DNA from: Limnephilus marmoratus
Lineage: Eukaryota > Arthropoda > Insecta > Trichoptera > Limnephilidae
NCBI GenBank assembly: GCA_917880885.1
Contig: OU862922.1
Location: forward strand, 2,542,001-2,606,000
Length of the DNA stretch: 64,000 nt
Reading direction: 5' to 3'
In this document: positions 18,910 to 29,449 of the stretch, piece by piece
How the letters are laid out: every line of letters begins with the position of its first letter
Numbering within the stretch: the first letter of the stretch is position 1
Made by a program: the position numbers and the translations under genes
Notes under the pieces: generated by a model
Told to the model about the DNA's origin: nothing
The model's input: only the letters and a program-made list of their open reading frames with translations
Databases searched by the model: none

Positions 18910-21900
18910 CTCGTTCCAGAGTAAATGATTCTCCTTCACCAATAATCCAAAAACTGCTTGCGATAGCTAAAATTAAGTTTTCCAACCCGATTTCAAAAGC
19001 AACGTACGAGTATATCGACATCTTTCATCTACCCCTTTTACCTCACCCCCTAAAACATCCTTTAACAGTGTTTTTTTATTAATGATAGTCTCCTTTAGCT
19101 CTATTAAACTTGTTCCTATTGACCATGGCAACATGTCATCTGTAGTTTTATCACCATTGCCGGATAGTTAGCAAAGCCATAATAAACCATTGCTAGTTGA
19201 AATATGTTCCAGTTTCTAGCGACAATGACATGTCATTTTGCGCACACATTCAGTTCTCAGCAATGCAATGGTTTAAATAAAGAACTTCAGTCCGTTTTCT
19301 TTATTATATTTTTATGATGACATTCTATCTATAACGGCATATTTATTTTAATAGTTTCATGATGTTTTTATTTTCTGTTTCATTTTACGAAGTCCACCAA
19401 AACTCCCGTGACGTCAGAAGGAGCTCTGTGTCATCACCAGTAACTTACTTTATTATATCATTTTTCCTTTTGTATTTTGTTGAATTTAACAATATGCAAC
19501 TTCATCACCTCCTTAAAGTCATTAAAAATGATAAAATTAAAAAAAAAAATTTAAATAGGTTTTGTTATGTTAGGTTATGGGCTATTCTTAATATATTTTT
19601 TTAAACTTTCACTTTCACTTTTCAAAGGGTGTTGAAAATCCCCTTTGTAGAGTTGTCATGGAACCGTCAGTTTGTAATATTAAAATCTGAAAGAGTATTT
19701 CATCTGCTTTCAAAACCAGTCATTCATTTTGGTACTCATGAAAAAACGGCGAATCTTCTAGATTAGCACATTTCTGATTAAAAAAAAACACATTTTTCAT
19801 ACTACTATGACTCCGGCGTAACATTTTCTTAATGCAGTTTCCATATGGATGGATACGCAGATGAAACAAACATTATATTATTTTAGTTTAACACGATTTG
19901 GTTACATACAAGCTCTGTCATTCCGGTGAATCAGAAGAAAAAACAATTGCGTAATACACTTGCTCACATGTTCCAATTACCTAATCACACTTATTACGTG
20001 TCTTAATGATCTAATTTAATTATTAAGCCTAACATGAACGTAAGAGGCTTATCTTATATACAAGCAATTAACTTATTCTCTGAACTATTTCCATGACTAA
20101 TCTCCAACTCTATAGACTGTATGGTATTTGTGGATGTAGCCTTGCACAGTGAGGCTTTACCGGATCTTCCATTCACTGAGAACAATTTTCCCATGGACCG
20201 ACCGCGGCAGTGTTACGAATTCCTACAAGGTTGATTGTTTGTTATTGTGAACCATCCTTATTTGGAGACTTCATTCTTCATCTCTGTAGATTTGTAGCAT
20301 ATTGTCAAACGCACAAATAAAATATTATGAGAACTTAAAGTCAGTACAATAAATAATAAATATTATTCCGTTTCAAATGGCAGCTGTAATTGCCAAAGTC
20401 ATGCTATTACAACATAAGTTGGGTCCATTATTGTATTGTTGATTCAAGTGAGTCGTTAGTATAAATAAATTGACTATGATTGATAGTTGGTACTATCAAC
20501 TTGATAGCCGGTTTGATAGAACTTTTTTAAACAATCGAAATACTTTTAAGTTACTTGACTGAAATATGATTAAGAACTTCGGAATTGTTCAATGAGAAAG
20601 CTATGGGTGTTTGATTTTGAAATGAGAATACGCTTAGTTCAGGGATGGCATTTATCCAGATCTTACGAATCCCTAACCACATTACCTTGCTGGAACATTA
20701 TTTCTATGGACAACTTGAATAGAGATGTGCAGCATGATTCACTATCGACCTTTTACTTTTTGTTTTAGGGATGTCACTAAAACACTAACGGAGTTAGAAC
20801 GATTTCTGTGGAGACACACGCGTTGACGTATAAACACGCTTGTACTTGACTGCTATTGTCATTTTAACGTATATATCTGCTTACGTTGCTGACCGGTTCT
20901 CAATGGCGAGAAACTTAATGCAAATTCAAGTGCAATTGTTTTGAAATCTTAAAAAGATTTGGAACTACCTTGGAAGCAAGTTGTTGGTGTTTTCGTATAC
21001 ACGATATCGTTTTTAAGTAAGAAGAAGGAATTTTACCACCTCGGAAGAACACAATATTGTTCTGTACTGATTCGTTTTTATTGGCTACAATTATCTCAAG
21101 CTATTGCGATGGAACTACATAACTGTATTGTGGTTATGTCGTGGGCTTCTTTACAGAGATACAGTGGTTAGTGATTGATTATTCCTTTTCCTTGTTTTTT
21201 CTACACATATTATCACCCAATTCCAACAAACACCATTTCGTCTCGTTTGGTTTTTGGCATTTACAGTCCATTACAAGTGCATCTGAAGTTGTAATTCGTA
21301 AGCTGTTTTCGATGCTAAAATGGAAGTGTTTGAATCTTAATCGAATATAAAAAATTGTAAAATCAAATACCGAAAACAGATATAGTTTCTTTGGTACAAC
21401 AAGGTTTTATCTGCCATTTAACTGAAACTGAGATATTGACGGTCAAAATTTGAATCAATAATAAAATAATAAAAATCGACATTTATGAATAAGTGAACGT
21501 GAAGAACGCATTGTAATAATTAAACCATATTTATTTTTCGGGACATTATATGCCAAAATGTGGATTTAGCCAAATAATGCCGAAAAAACCTTGCTTCTTT
21601 GAAAATCGGCTTAACTCATGAAAATATAGTATTGTTCTACGTTTTTATTGCTTTTTTTTATAAATATGCCATATTTTTAAGAATTTTTTCTTAAACGTGA
21701 AGATGTAAAAATATGAGTGCAAAAACTTTTAACTTTTCATAAGTATATTTGTTTAATAGTTTCATGCAATTGGCAGATGAAACCTTTTTGTCTCAAAGGA
21801 ATGAGCCCGAAGTACAGTACGAATAAAACCATATTGTTCCAAAAATATTTTATCTATGGCAAATGAAACCTTGATGTCGTGAATAATAAATATAAATTAT

Positions 21901-21990
21901 TTTTAATAGATCTAAGTTGCGCACAAATTTAAAGTGAAACCTTGTTATTAGCACGGTGTCACTTAGACATATATAAATACACACTTCACC
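18910..21990. other. Long stretch without recognised features
   Basis: About 3 kb of AT-rich sequence. The ORFs here (up to 81 codons) show no domain or intron-exon structure I can support. It contains none of the repeat families named in this annotation. Confidence 0.45.
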
Positions 21991-22000
21991 ACAATAAGGG

Positions 22001-22470
22001 GTGAACGCCGTTGGCGCCAGCAAAAAACTGACGAACGAAGCGAAGCTAGCCGTCCATAATGGAGTGCTGGTACCTACCCTGATGTATGGCAGTGAGGCAT
22101 GGCACTGGCAGAGAAAGGATGAAAGTAGACTGAATGCTATAGAAATGAGATCCCTGAGGAGAATGTGTGGTAAAACCATGTACGATCGTGTAAGAAACGT
22201 GGAGATCCGCAAGGAATGCAAGGTTAGAGAATAAAGGCTGGTGTAAGCGTGATGAGTAAAATTAAGAAAGGGACGCTCAGATGGTTTGGACATGTAGAAC
22301 GAATGCACAAGGAAAGGAGTTTAAGGAGAATATACGACGCAAATGTGAATGGTAGAAGAAGTCGAGGAGGCCCAAGAAAGTGATCGGGCCATGTCAAGAG
22401 TCAGAATAATAGAAGAGAATGAATGAGACGATGTGTGAATGTGAACGAGGCAAGGAGTGTGTGTCGAGTT
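22001..22470 (+). pseudogene. RTE-type LINE C-terminus
   Basis: The ORF at 22001-22234 reads 'KLAVHNGVLVPTLMYGSEAW' and 'RLNAIEMRSLRRMCG'. This is the conserved post-RT segment of RTE/BovB-like and related LINE proteins. A shifted frame continues with 'WFGHVERMHKERSLRRIYD' and 'GRRSRGGPRK'. The polymerase itself is missing. The 3' UTR runs on to 22660 around a small insertion and ends in a GTTA microsatellite. Confidence 0.7.
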
Positions 22471-22576
22471 TTTTTTTTTTTTTTTTTAAGTTTCTTTATT
22501 CTTTGAATTATTCGTTACAATAATTGGGGATTTTTCGACCACCATACTAGGCACATGCCTGTGTTATGGTAGTCGA
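22471..22576 (-). repeat. Small poly-A-tailed insertion in the RTE-type tail
   Basis: Poly-T at 22471-22489, then 'aagtttctttattctttg' and 'accatactaggcacatgcc'. The tail on both sides matches the uninterrupted 12245-12300 sequence. Confidence 0.5.
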
Positions 22577-22660
22577 CAGTTGTTTGGCTGTTCGTCCTCT
22601 CTGCCTACCCTTGAGCGTAAACGGCGTGATGGTTAGTTAGTTAGTTAGTTACCACAATCT
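22577..22660 (+). repeat. RTE-type 3' terminus with GTTA repeats
   Basis: 'gttcgtcctctctgcctacc', 'aacggcgtgatggttagtta' and further gtta units. It is the distal piece of the 22001 element. Confidence 0.55.
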
Positions 22661-22667
22661 ACACCTC

Positions 22668-22745
22668 TACCCTGATTATTGACACTCTAACGCTGTCAAA
22701 AACATTGACTAAAGAAGGAAGAAGAGTAACACAGCATAATAACTC
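22668..22745 (+). repeat. Degenerate PLE-2 repeat arm
   Basis: 'cctgattattgacactctaac', 'gctgtcaaaaacattgact' and 'aaagaaggaag' follow the PLE-2 arm. The hammerhead-like core is mutated (CUGAUUA, CAAAAAC). Confidence 0.45.
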
Positions 22746-22751
22746 AAAATT

Positions 22752-22822
22752 TATCATTTCAAGCAAAGTTTCGAATCTGACTGGTAGTCTTACGCCAGGG
22801 CAATACTGAGAGTATCTACCAC
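22752..22822 (-). repeat. SINE-A fragment
   Basis: 'atttcaagcaaagtttcgaa' and 'cttacgccagggcaatactg' are the central SINE-A segment in inverted orientation. Confidence 0.55.
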
Positions 22823-23137
22823 AATCACCTCAAAAATCTTAGGCCATTGTTCTACTGGTTTTGTCGGTTGGCATTCTTGTGTGGTCATTACATCACAAAA
22901 GTCGAATTATGATAATGAATTACCAATAATCAGACAATTCATCTATAACTTTGTATGAACATCACGTACTAGTATCTTATTGTACAAAATGATTATTATT
23001 ATATTCATATGGACTGTGAACAAGCAGAAGGGAATAACCTTAAAAGAATTTGTTTTCGAACTGTTTTATTAAACTATTCTATTGAATGACGTTCTCTTAG
23101 AACCAAAAAAATAAAAATTGTTTGCCAATTTTATAAT

Positions 23138-23530
23138 AATACTAGCTGGTCCCCGGCATGCGTTCCACAGCCATTCAAAGAAATAAATTGATTTCTCCCT
23201 ACGTGTCCTTTCCCGTGCGCTCCCGTTCCCTTTCACCTTCCCTGACTTCCCGCTCCCTCTTATCTTCCCTCTCCACGAACCCCACCTCCCCGTTCCCCTT
23301 CCCCCTGACTTTCCTCGTGGCCACTAAAATATATGAAATACCCACACACATTTTCATTATTACAATTTTCATAACGCCAGAGCCCCCCATTATACATATA
23401 CAGCCCATATGTTATTCTGATGTATGAGTTATAGTATTGTAAAGTTTCATTAAAATACAATCAGTAGTTTTTGCGTAAAAGAGTAACAAACACACATACA
23501 TCCATACAAACTTTCGCGTTTATAATACTA
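23138..23530 (+). repeat. RTE-like retroposon 3' unit
   Basis: It starts 'tactagctggtccccggcatg', passes a CT-rich stretch, then 'attgtaaagtttcattaaaa', 'gtagtttttgcgtaaaagag' and 'tccatacaaactttcgc', and ends 'tttataatacta'. The end motif and following tandem start are typical of RTE-family tails and the SINEs that copy them. Related units: 24933-25170 and 56085-56545. Confidence 0.6.
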
Positions 23531-25170
23531 GCTGGTTCCCGGCATGCGTTGCAATACTATAACATTTGAACATACTGAAACATTTGGGTATTGTTTGTAC
23601 TCCTCTGGAACTTCTCCGATCTTACCTATCAAATCGCTTTTCGGCAGTAGAACTGGGAGGAGAAACGAGTGAGTTGGGAAAAATAACATGTGGAGTGCCA
23701 CAGGGATCAATTCTTGGACCGTTGCTATTTCTTATCTATGTGAATGACATAACAAAGTGGGGTATTAAAGGAACTCTACAACTCTATGCGGACGATACAG
23801 TAATTTTTTACAACAAACTGAACTTAGCGGAGCTTGAAACGGAAATGAATGCTGATATTTCTAAACTCACAAGCTGGTTAAGAATAAACAAACTAACTCT
23901 TAACGTAAAAAAAACTCAATATATACTTTTTGGCAACAAGAAAAATATCAGCCTCAATATCAAAGTTGGTGATAACTGCCTCGAAAAGAAAATGAGCACA
24001 AAATATTTGGGCCTGATCGTAGATTCCCAACTTTCGTGGGATCTCCACATAAATCATGTAAAGGAGAAAATTACACCCATAACTGGTGTACTTTATAGAC
24101 TCCAAGGATTACTACCCGTACCTTTATTAACATCAGTGTACTACGCCATGGTACATTCACACCTTTCTTATCTCTGCTGTATCTGGGGATTTGCCTCAAA
24201 GAAATTGATGGCTGATCTGCAGGTGGTTCAAAACCGAGCTCTCAGAAATGTTTTTGGACTTCCATGGGACACCCATGTCAGAGACATCTATTCAGTTTCC
24301 GGTATTCTTCCAATCACAGTCCTTCCTAAACATGAAATCACAAGCACCATCCTACAAATTACGCAACAATCAACTCACACTAACATCAAGCCACTTTACA
24401 ATCAAGACATTCACACTCACAATACTCGAAATAGCAATAAAATCCGCATACCTCAAACACACACTACAAAATATGGGATAAAATCTCTGAACTATGTTGC
24501 CTATACACTATATAATTCGCTACCAGATATGTACAAGGGAATTCAGCAAAATAAAAAAAATCAGAGTAATGCTTTAAAAGAATATTTTTTAAGTATGTAT
24601 AAGGATGAAACTTTGTAATTTTCTTGTCATGTTCAATTGTCTTGTTTCTTTTCTTTTCTTTTCTTTTCCATTAAGTTGTAATCATCCATATCTGTATAAC
24701 CTTGTTCCCTTTTTCTTTAATTGTTTTCCATTGCTGTTTATTCTACTCAACCTGTCTTTTATTTTTCTTCTATATTGTATGTGAATCTTATATTTTAATA
24801 TCCAAATTCCTATGTAAAATTTTAACTATTTCCTCCCACCCATGATTTGTATGTTCCTCCTGTCCTAAAATGAGTTCTGTAACTCATCGGGATTGCTATA
24901 GCAAGAAATAAAAACAATAAAAAAAATATACTCAAAGAAATACATTGTTTCTCCCCGAATCACCTTTTCCGTGAGTCCCCCTTCCCCTCCCGCGTCCCCT
25001 TCCTAGCTAGCTTTATAAATTATAGCCTGTATGTTTTTCTGATGCATGAGCTATATTATTGTAAAGTTTCATTAAAATCCATTCAGTATTTTTTTCGTGA
25101 AACAGTAACAAACACACATATGTACATCCATACAAACTTTCGCCTTTATAATATTAGTAAGATTAATAAA
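23531..25170 (+). repeat. Second RTE-like unit split by a LINE
   Basis: 23531-23558 ('gctggttcccggcatgcgtt') and 24928-25170 ('caaagaaatacattgtttctcc' to 'tttataatattagtaagat') are two parts of one unit in tandem with the previous one. The LINE at 23559-24927 sits between them, flanked by the duplicated target 'atact'. Confidence 0.6.
23559..24927 (+). pseudogene. 5'-truncated CR1/Jockey-type LINE with 350-codon RT ORF
   Basis: One open frame covers 23566-24618. It opens inside the RT fingers/palm with 'LLRSYLSNR', then 'CGVPQGSILGPLLFLIYVND' and the catalytic 'QLYADDTVIF' (YADD at about residue 75). The thumb follows ('KKTQYILF', 'TKYLGLIVDSQLSWDLHI'), then the C-terminal region with 'LQVVQNRALRNVFGL' and 'LYNSLPDMYKGI'. 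A long 3' UTR ends in the ATGAGTT/AACTCAT hairpin and an A-rich tail. The 5-bp target duplication 'atact' (23554-23558, 24928-24932) marks insertion by target-primed reverse transcription. Endonuclease and the N-terminal RT are absent, as in most LINE insertions. The ORF is undamaged, so the insertion is fairly young. Confidence 0.85.
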
Positions 25171-25264
25171 CTTCCATATAACCAGAATATGGCTTCCTAG
25201 GCTTGATCTAATTATTTACAAAAATTATCTTAAAATGCAACTTAGGTTTAAGTTTTTTATTTTA

Positions 25265-25642
25265 TTTTGGGAGGTAGGTATGGTTACCACCGCCCCTCGA
25301 ACAATTTATTGGATAACAAATACCTCTGGTGTGCCCGGGTTCATGGGGTGAGTATTATCTAGGTCTTGGCGGCGGACACGTCTTCACACCTGTGTGGCGA
25401 CCGGATTTAGTTTTACCTCTCAGACGGGACTCTCTCAACCCATCGCTTTTCATCACAACGAGAGGTTCCATCACTCCTGAATAGATTGACCCCCAGACTA
25501 CTCACCCCTCATTTTTCTTCCCAGAACTTCCTCTCCTACTCTTCCCCAAAAATATCCTCCACACAGCATCCCCAAAGATGACGTAGGCTTTGAAGGATTT
25601 TTCTTCTTAATGCCTCCTGTGTGAAGCTCATTTAAAAAAAAA
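25265..25642 (+). mobile_element. Family B retroposon
   Basis: 'gggaggtaggtatggttacc', 'tcatggggtgagtattatc', 'ctccacacagcatccccaaa', 'ttaatgcctcctgtgtgaag' and poly-A at 25631-25642. Confidence 0.7.
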
Positions 25643-25644
25643 AA

Positions 25645-26425
25645 CATTTTTGTGTTAAAATCACAGACCAAATCTGATTTCTCATAAAAATCTTAGTGTA
25701 TCTCTCTGAGATCTCAAATAAATGAGGTTTGATAGGTCTCTCACATGAAAGTGGTTAATAATTTTTTTTTGTTTAATTTCATTTAATTTTCTAAAATAAT
25801 TATAATTTTTTTTTAAATGTTTTTGATAGTTTTAGTTTTTTTTTATTGTGGCGGTTGTTTCGGCTTACAAGGCTATTTTCAAACAGTCAATTTTTTGTTT
25901 TTTAAATTGAAGTGCTTTTTGCAACAAGTGAGGATGTTCCTGTCTATCGTTTCACCGTCGGCATTGTTATAATCCTAAAATTCTTCATACATACACAATG
26001 AGTTCTTCAGTTGACCACCCAAAAATTAAAGGTATTTTGCTCTTATTTTATTTGAAGGATTTCACATTTTACCTGGTAACACTAATTGGGTATATTTAAT
26101 ATATCGCCGTTTTTTACAGTCCTGTTAATTGATTTAGCTTCTGCGTTGACTTTCGGCAATATTTGAACAGGAAAAGTAATCCCGACTAACAAGGTGTTAA
26201 ACAGGTAATAAATCAACGCAGTTACAAACCAGGACCACAAATAATAATAAAATACAGTGCTGCTTGTTTGAAAAATTAACACCTTGCGAATTCATAAAAA
26301 AATATGTCTTTGTTTGGGGTATTGTTAAATCCTGGTAGTTCTCATATGAGTGTCGAGTTCTCGTATGAATTTTTTTTTAATTTTTGTGATATATTTTCAT
26401 GTGTTTCTACACCAACCAATTCTGT
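25645..26425. other. Unassigned AT-rich DNA
   Basis: No supported feature. Confidence 0.35.
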
Positions 26426-26427
26426 TT

Positions 26428-26725
26428 CTGCCAGAACTCACTATTATATAGAGAAACCATCGCGGGCACGCACACATCAAACCTCCAAAGTTTCGTCGCA
26501 ATCGGATGAACGATTAGCAAGGCATAATTTCATGACACCAGAGCTAACTATTGTATATTATAGAAATCGCGGGCATACAGACATCAAATCCCCAAAGTTT
26601 CATCGCAATCAGATGACCGTTTATCAATGCATAATTTCATGATACCAGAACTCACTATTGCATATAGAAACCATCGCGGGCATACGCACATCAAATCCCC
26701 AAAGTTTCATTGAAATCGGACGAAT
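26428..26725 (+). repeat. Tandem 106-bp repeat, about 2.8 units
   Basis: Units start near 26432, 26540 and 26646, each with 'actcactatt', 'gaaaccatcgcgggcat', 'aaatccccaaagtttcatcg' and 'gcataatttcatgat'. The units are 80-90% alike by eye. Wording such as 'aagtttcat(c/t)g(c/a)aatc' recalls RTE-type 3' regions. Confidence 0.75.
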
Positions 26726-26729
26726 ATTG

Positions 26730-27235
26730 CATGAATTTTATAAATTTATGTATATACAACCCAGAATCAAACATACTTTGGTTTTCGTATACATGTGATT
26801 CTGCACCATATTCAATCAATTCGAAGACTCAGCTGTTTCACAGAAATTCAAGTATTACAAAGTCATCAAATGGCCATTCAGCGCAATTTAATTTTTCGGC
26901 AGTTAAAAGGCTCACTTTAAATGCTGTTTTGACTTTTGAACCAATTGTGATCAGCAGAAGACGACAACTATCATTTTGTTAAACTTGTCAGCTTATTTAT
27001 ATTTGATAGAAAGCTGAAAAGCACCTAGAATCGGCAATTAACGGGGACCTTTTAAATGTAAAAAAAGAAATGAAATGGCGTTCAATGGCTTTTTGATGAC
27101 AATATTACATTTGAATTACTGCGAAACAACTGGGCCTTAAATAAACCGTACTTCAATGTTCAACCGGTATTTCAAAGGACGGTGTTCCGATTGGTGCTAC
27201 TATTTCAAAGGAAATTGATTCCTTTGGCATCGGTG
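26730..27235. other. Unassigned DNA
   Basis: No named family; AT-rich. Confidence 0.3.
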
Positions 27236-27240
27236 GACTG

Positions 27241-27416
27241 TTGGGAGACACGCCAAACGGGCGCCAACTTTTATACACATTTGGCTTTTGTCACACGAGA
27301 ACGGTTCATTTCCACGACACGTTCTTGAGCTCATCAGCTTGGCTGTGGAATGATTTACCGGTCTCTTTGTTTCCTACCTCCTACAACATCACTCTTTTCT
27401 TTACTCAAAAAGACCC
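27241..27416 (+). pseudogene. LINE C-terminus sharing the family B tail
   Basis: The frame reads 'RTVHFHDTFLSSSAWLWNDL' and 'FPTSYNITLFFTQKDPPH'. This is the 'SF..SSA.LWN.LP....' tail of CR1/Jockey-type ORF2 proteins. It runs straight into 'gaccctccacaca', the 3' segment of family B. The rest of that 3' segment resumes at 34959 after the hAT-like insertion. Here the family B tail is therefore joined to a LINE coding end, which suggests family B is a non-autonomous partner using this LINE's 3' end. Confidence 0.6.
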
Positions 27417-28803
27417 TCCACACACAGGGCCGGATTAACCATGTCGGGGCCCCTAGGCAACGCATGTCTCGGGGCCCCCCTTTCCAATGGTGGACTAAAG
27501 GGGGGGTGGAGGGGGGAGGGGGGGGGGGAATTGAAGGGGCCTCCTTGTTCCCTTGATCAAATCCTTAACAAAACTTTAAGGGGGGGGTAGGTAAGGTTTT
27601 AAAACTTTATTTTTAATTTTTTTCTGAATGTAAAACATGTCAGTATATTGAGTATTGTGTCAAAATTTCAAATAAATCGGAGCAAAACTAACGAAGGTAC
27701 AGCGTTTCAAGCGACCGGCCCTCATGCTCGATTCAAATATAAAAAATTGTAAATCGGTTTTCTCGCAAACAATATTTCTGAAGTTTGTGAAGATCATAAC
27801 TATAATAACTCAAAATCTTGACTTGACTTGAGTTGATCGATGCGATGAGTTTTTTTTACCATTTTATAATAACAAATTCACCGAAATTTTTTAGCGAAAA
27901 TCGCGTTTTTCACTTCAAAGTGCTGCCAAATATAAAAAAAAAATCGAAAAAAAAACTTCCTCTGACTACCTAGGAAAACATATTACGTGCATGCAAATCG
28001 AATGTATAGTTTTTTTATATGTTGTCTACCAGGTTGAAAAACGTGTTAAAAAACTTTCGAGAAAAACGCTTTCAAAGTTTTGCTGAGGATAATTCAACAT
28101 ATTTAAAACGGTTTCATATAAAATGTTGTATCTCCATCAATTTTACCAATTTCCTCAAATGGTGAGAGCATTAAAATTACATCAACTTCACTGAGGGGAG
28201 GGGGGGGGGGGGTTGATTCAACTTTGCCGCCCCAGGCTTCTGACGGGTTTAGTCCGCCACTGCACTTTACCCTTCTCTAACTTCCAATTTTTTTTTCTTT
28301 TTACTACCAAAACATAATTTTATTCATAATTAATTTGTTCTTTTACTACGTTACAAAAGATATGCCATCACCCCATAAAGAAAACGAATTCAATACAACA
28401 AAATACAATAACCCTTTATTGCACATAAAAGGACACATACATATTTATATGTAGAAACCAAAATATATATTGTTAAAAAAATTATTACAAAGAGCCGTCT
28501 TGTCACTAAAGTGATCTCTTCCAGACAACCTTTCCCAAAGAATTTTAGCAAGCAGATAGGTAGTGCTGAAGCTTGTACAACATTTATATTTTAAACATAT
28601 AATTAGAAATAAAACAAAACAAATGCCAATATAAACCATACACGGCACCTTCAATCACTTCAGATACTAAGTAATGTTGCAACAAAAAGAAGGAAAGAAA
28701 AGTAAAATACAACTATGATTATATATTTGTTTTAATTATAGACTTTTTATTTATTGTTTGTGCATGATATGAACATTAGTTATTTATTGGGTTATAAGCT
28801 AAT

Positions 28804-29270
28804 TGTTAGCGCCAATAATATTGGTTGCGCTCGGCGGATTGCTTTTGTGTTTATTTTGGATTTAAATATTATTTATTTCCTATGGCAATGAATATCTCCC
28901 TTCCCCCGCTCCCCTGATGATTCCCTGCTGTCACTATCGCAAGCAATCGCAAGTAATTTCGGTGCTCGAAGTTTGTGTTAACAATCATCGCCGCCGGACG
29001 CAGTCATAGTTATATACCTAACTCGCATAAAACTACCGCAACTATCTTGTCGCAGCTATTAGCATTAACAATATTAGCAACTATTAGCATTAACAATAAT
29101 TCAGTTTAAAAAAAGTGAACTGCAACTAAATGGTGGTCTCATCAAGAAAAGAATTACGTTCCAGAAGAACCTGCACCTCTTCCGTGAGTTTGACCTACCC
29201 TTTATATTTATTTGCCATTGAATTTACGCATAAGTTAATTGCCAGAGATTATAACCTCTAAGCCGAAACA
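28804..29270 (+). repeat. BEL/Pao-type LTR 1
   Basis: 467 bp, TGTTAG...GAAACA. Identical by eye to LTR 2 and LTR 3. A TGG-starting primer-binding-site candidate ('tggtccaatctagcctgg') lies 4 bp downstream at 29275. Confidence 0.9.
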
Positions 29271-29449
29271 TTATGGTCCAATCTAGCCTGGATGTGTAAT
29301 TTAAAAGAACCAGCGCGCATTTTTACTTGAAAACATTTACGCACGTATTTCATTGCATATAAATTTATCGTGGGTAGTTGAGATAGGTCGTACGTACGTC
29401 ATCACGAAATAATCTTCAGCCTATTATAATTAACAAATAAATTGACAAT

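Noticed and set aside
21850..22308. 152-codon minus ORF
   Set aside because: Antisense to the RTE-type C-terminus at 22001-22234. No domain recognised.
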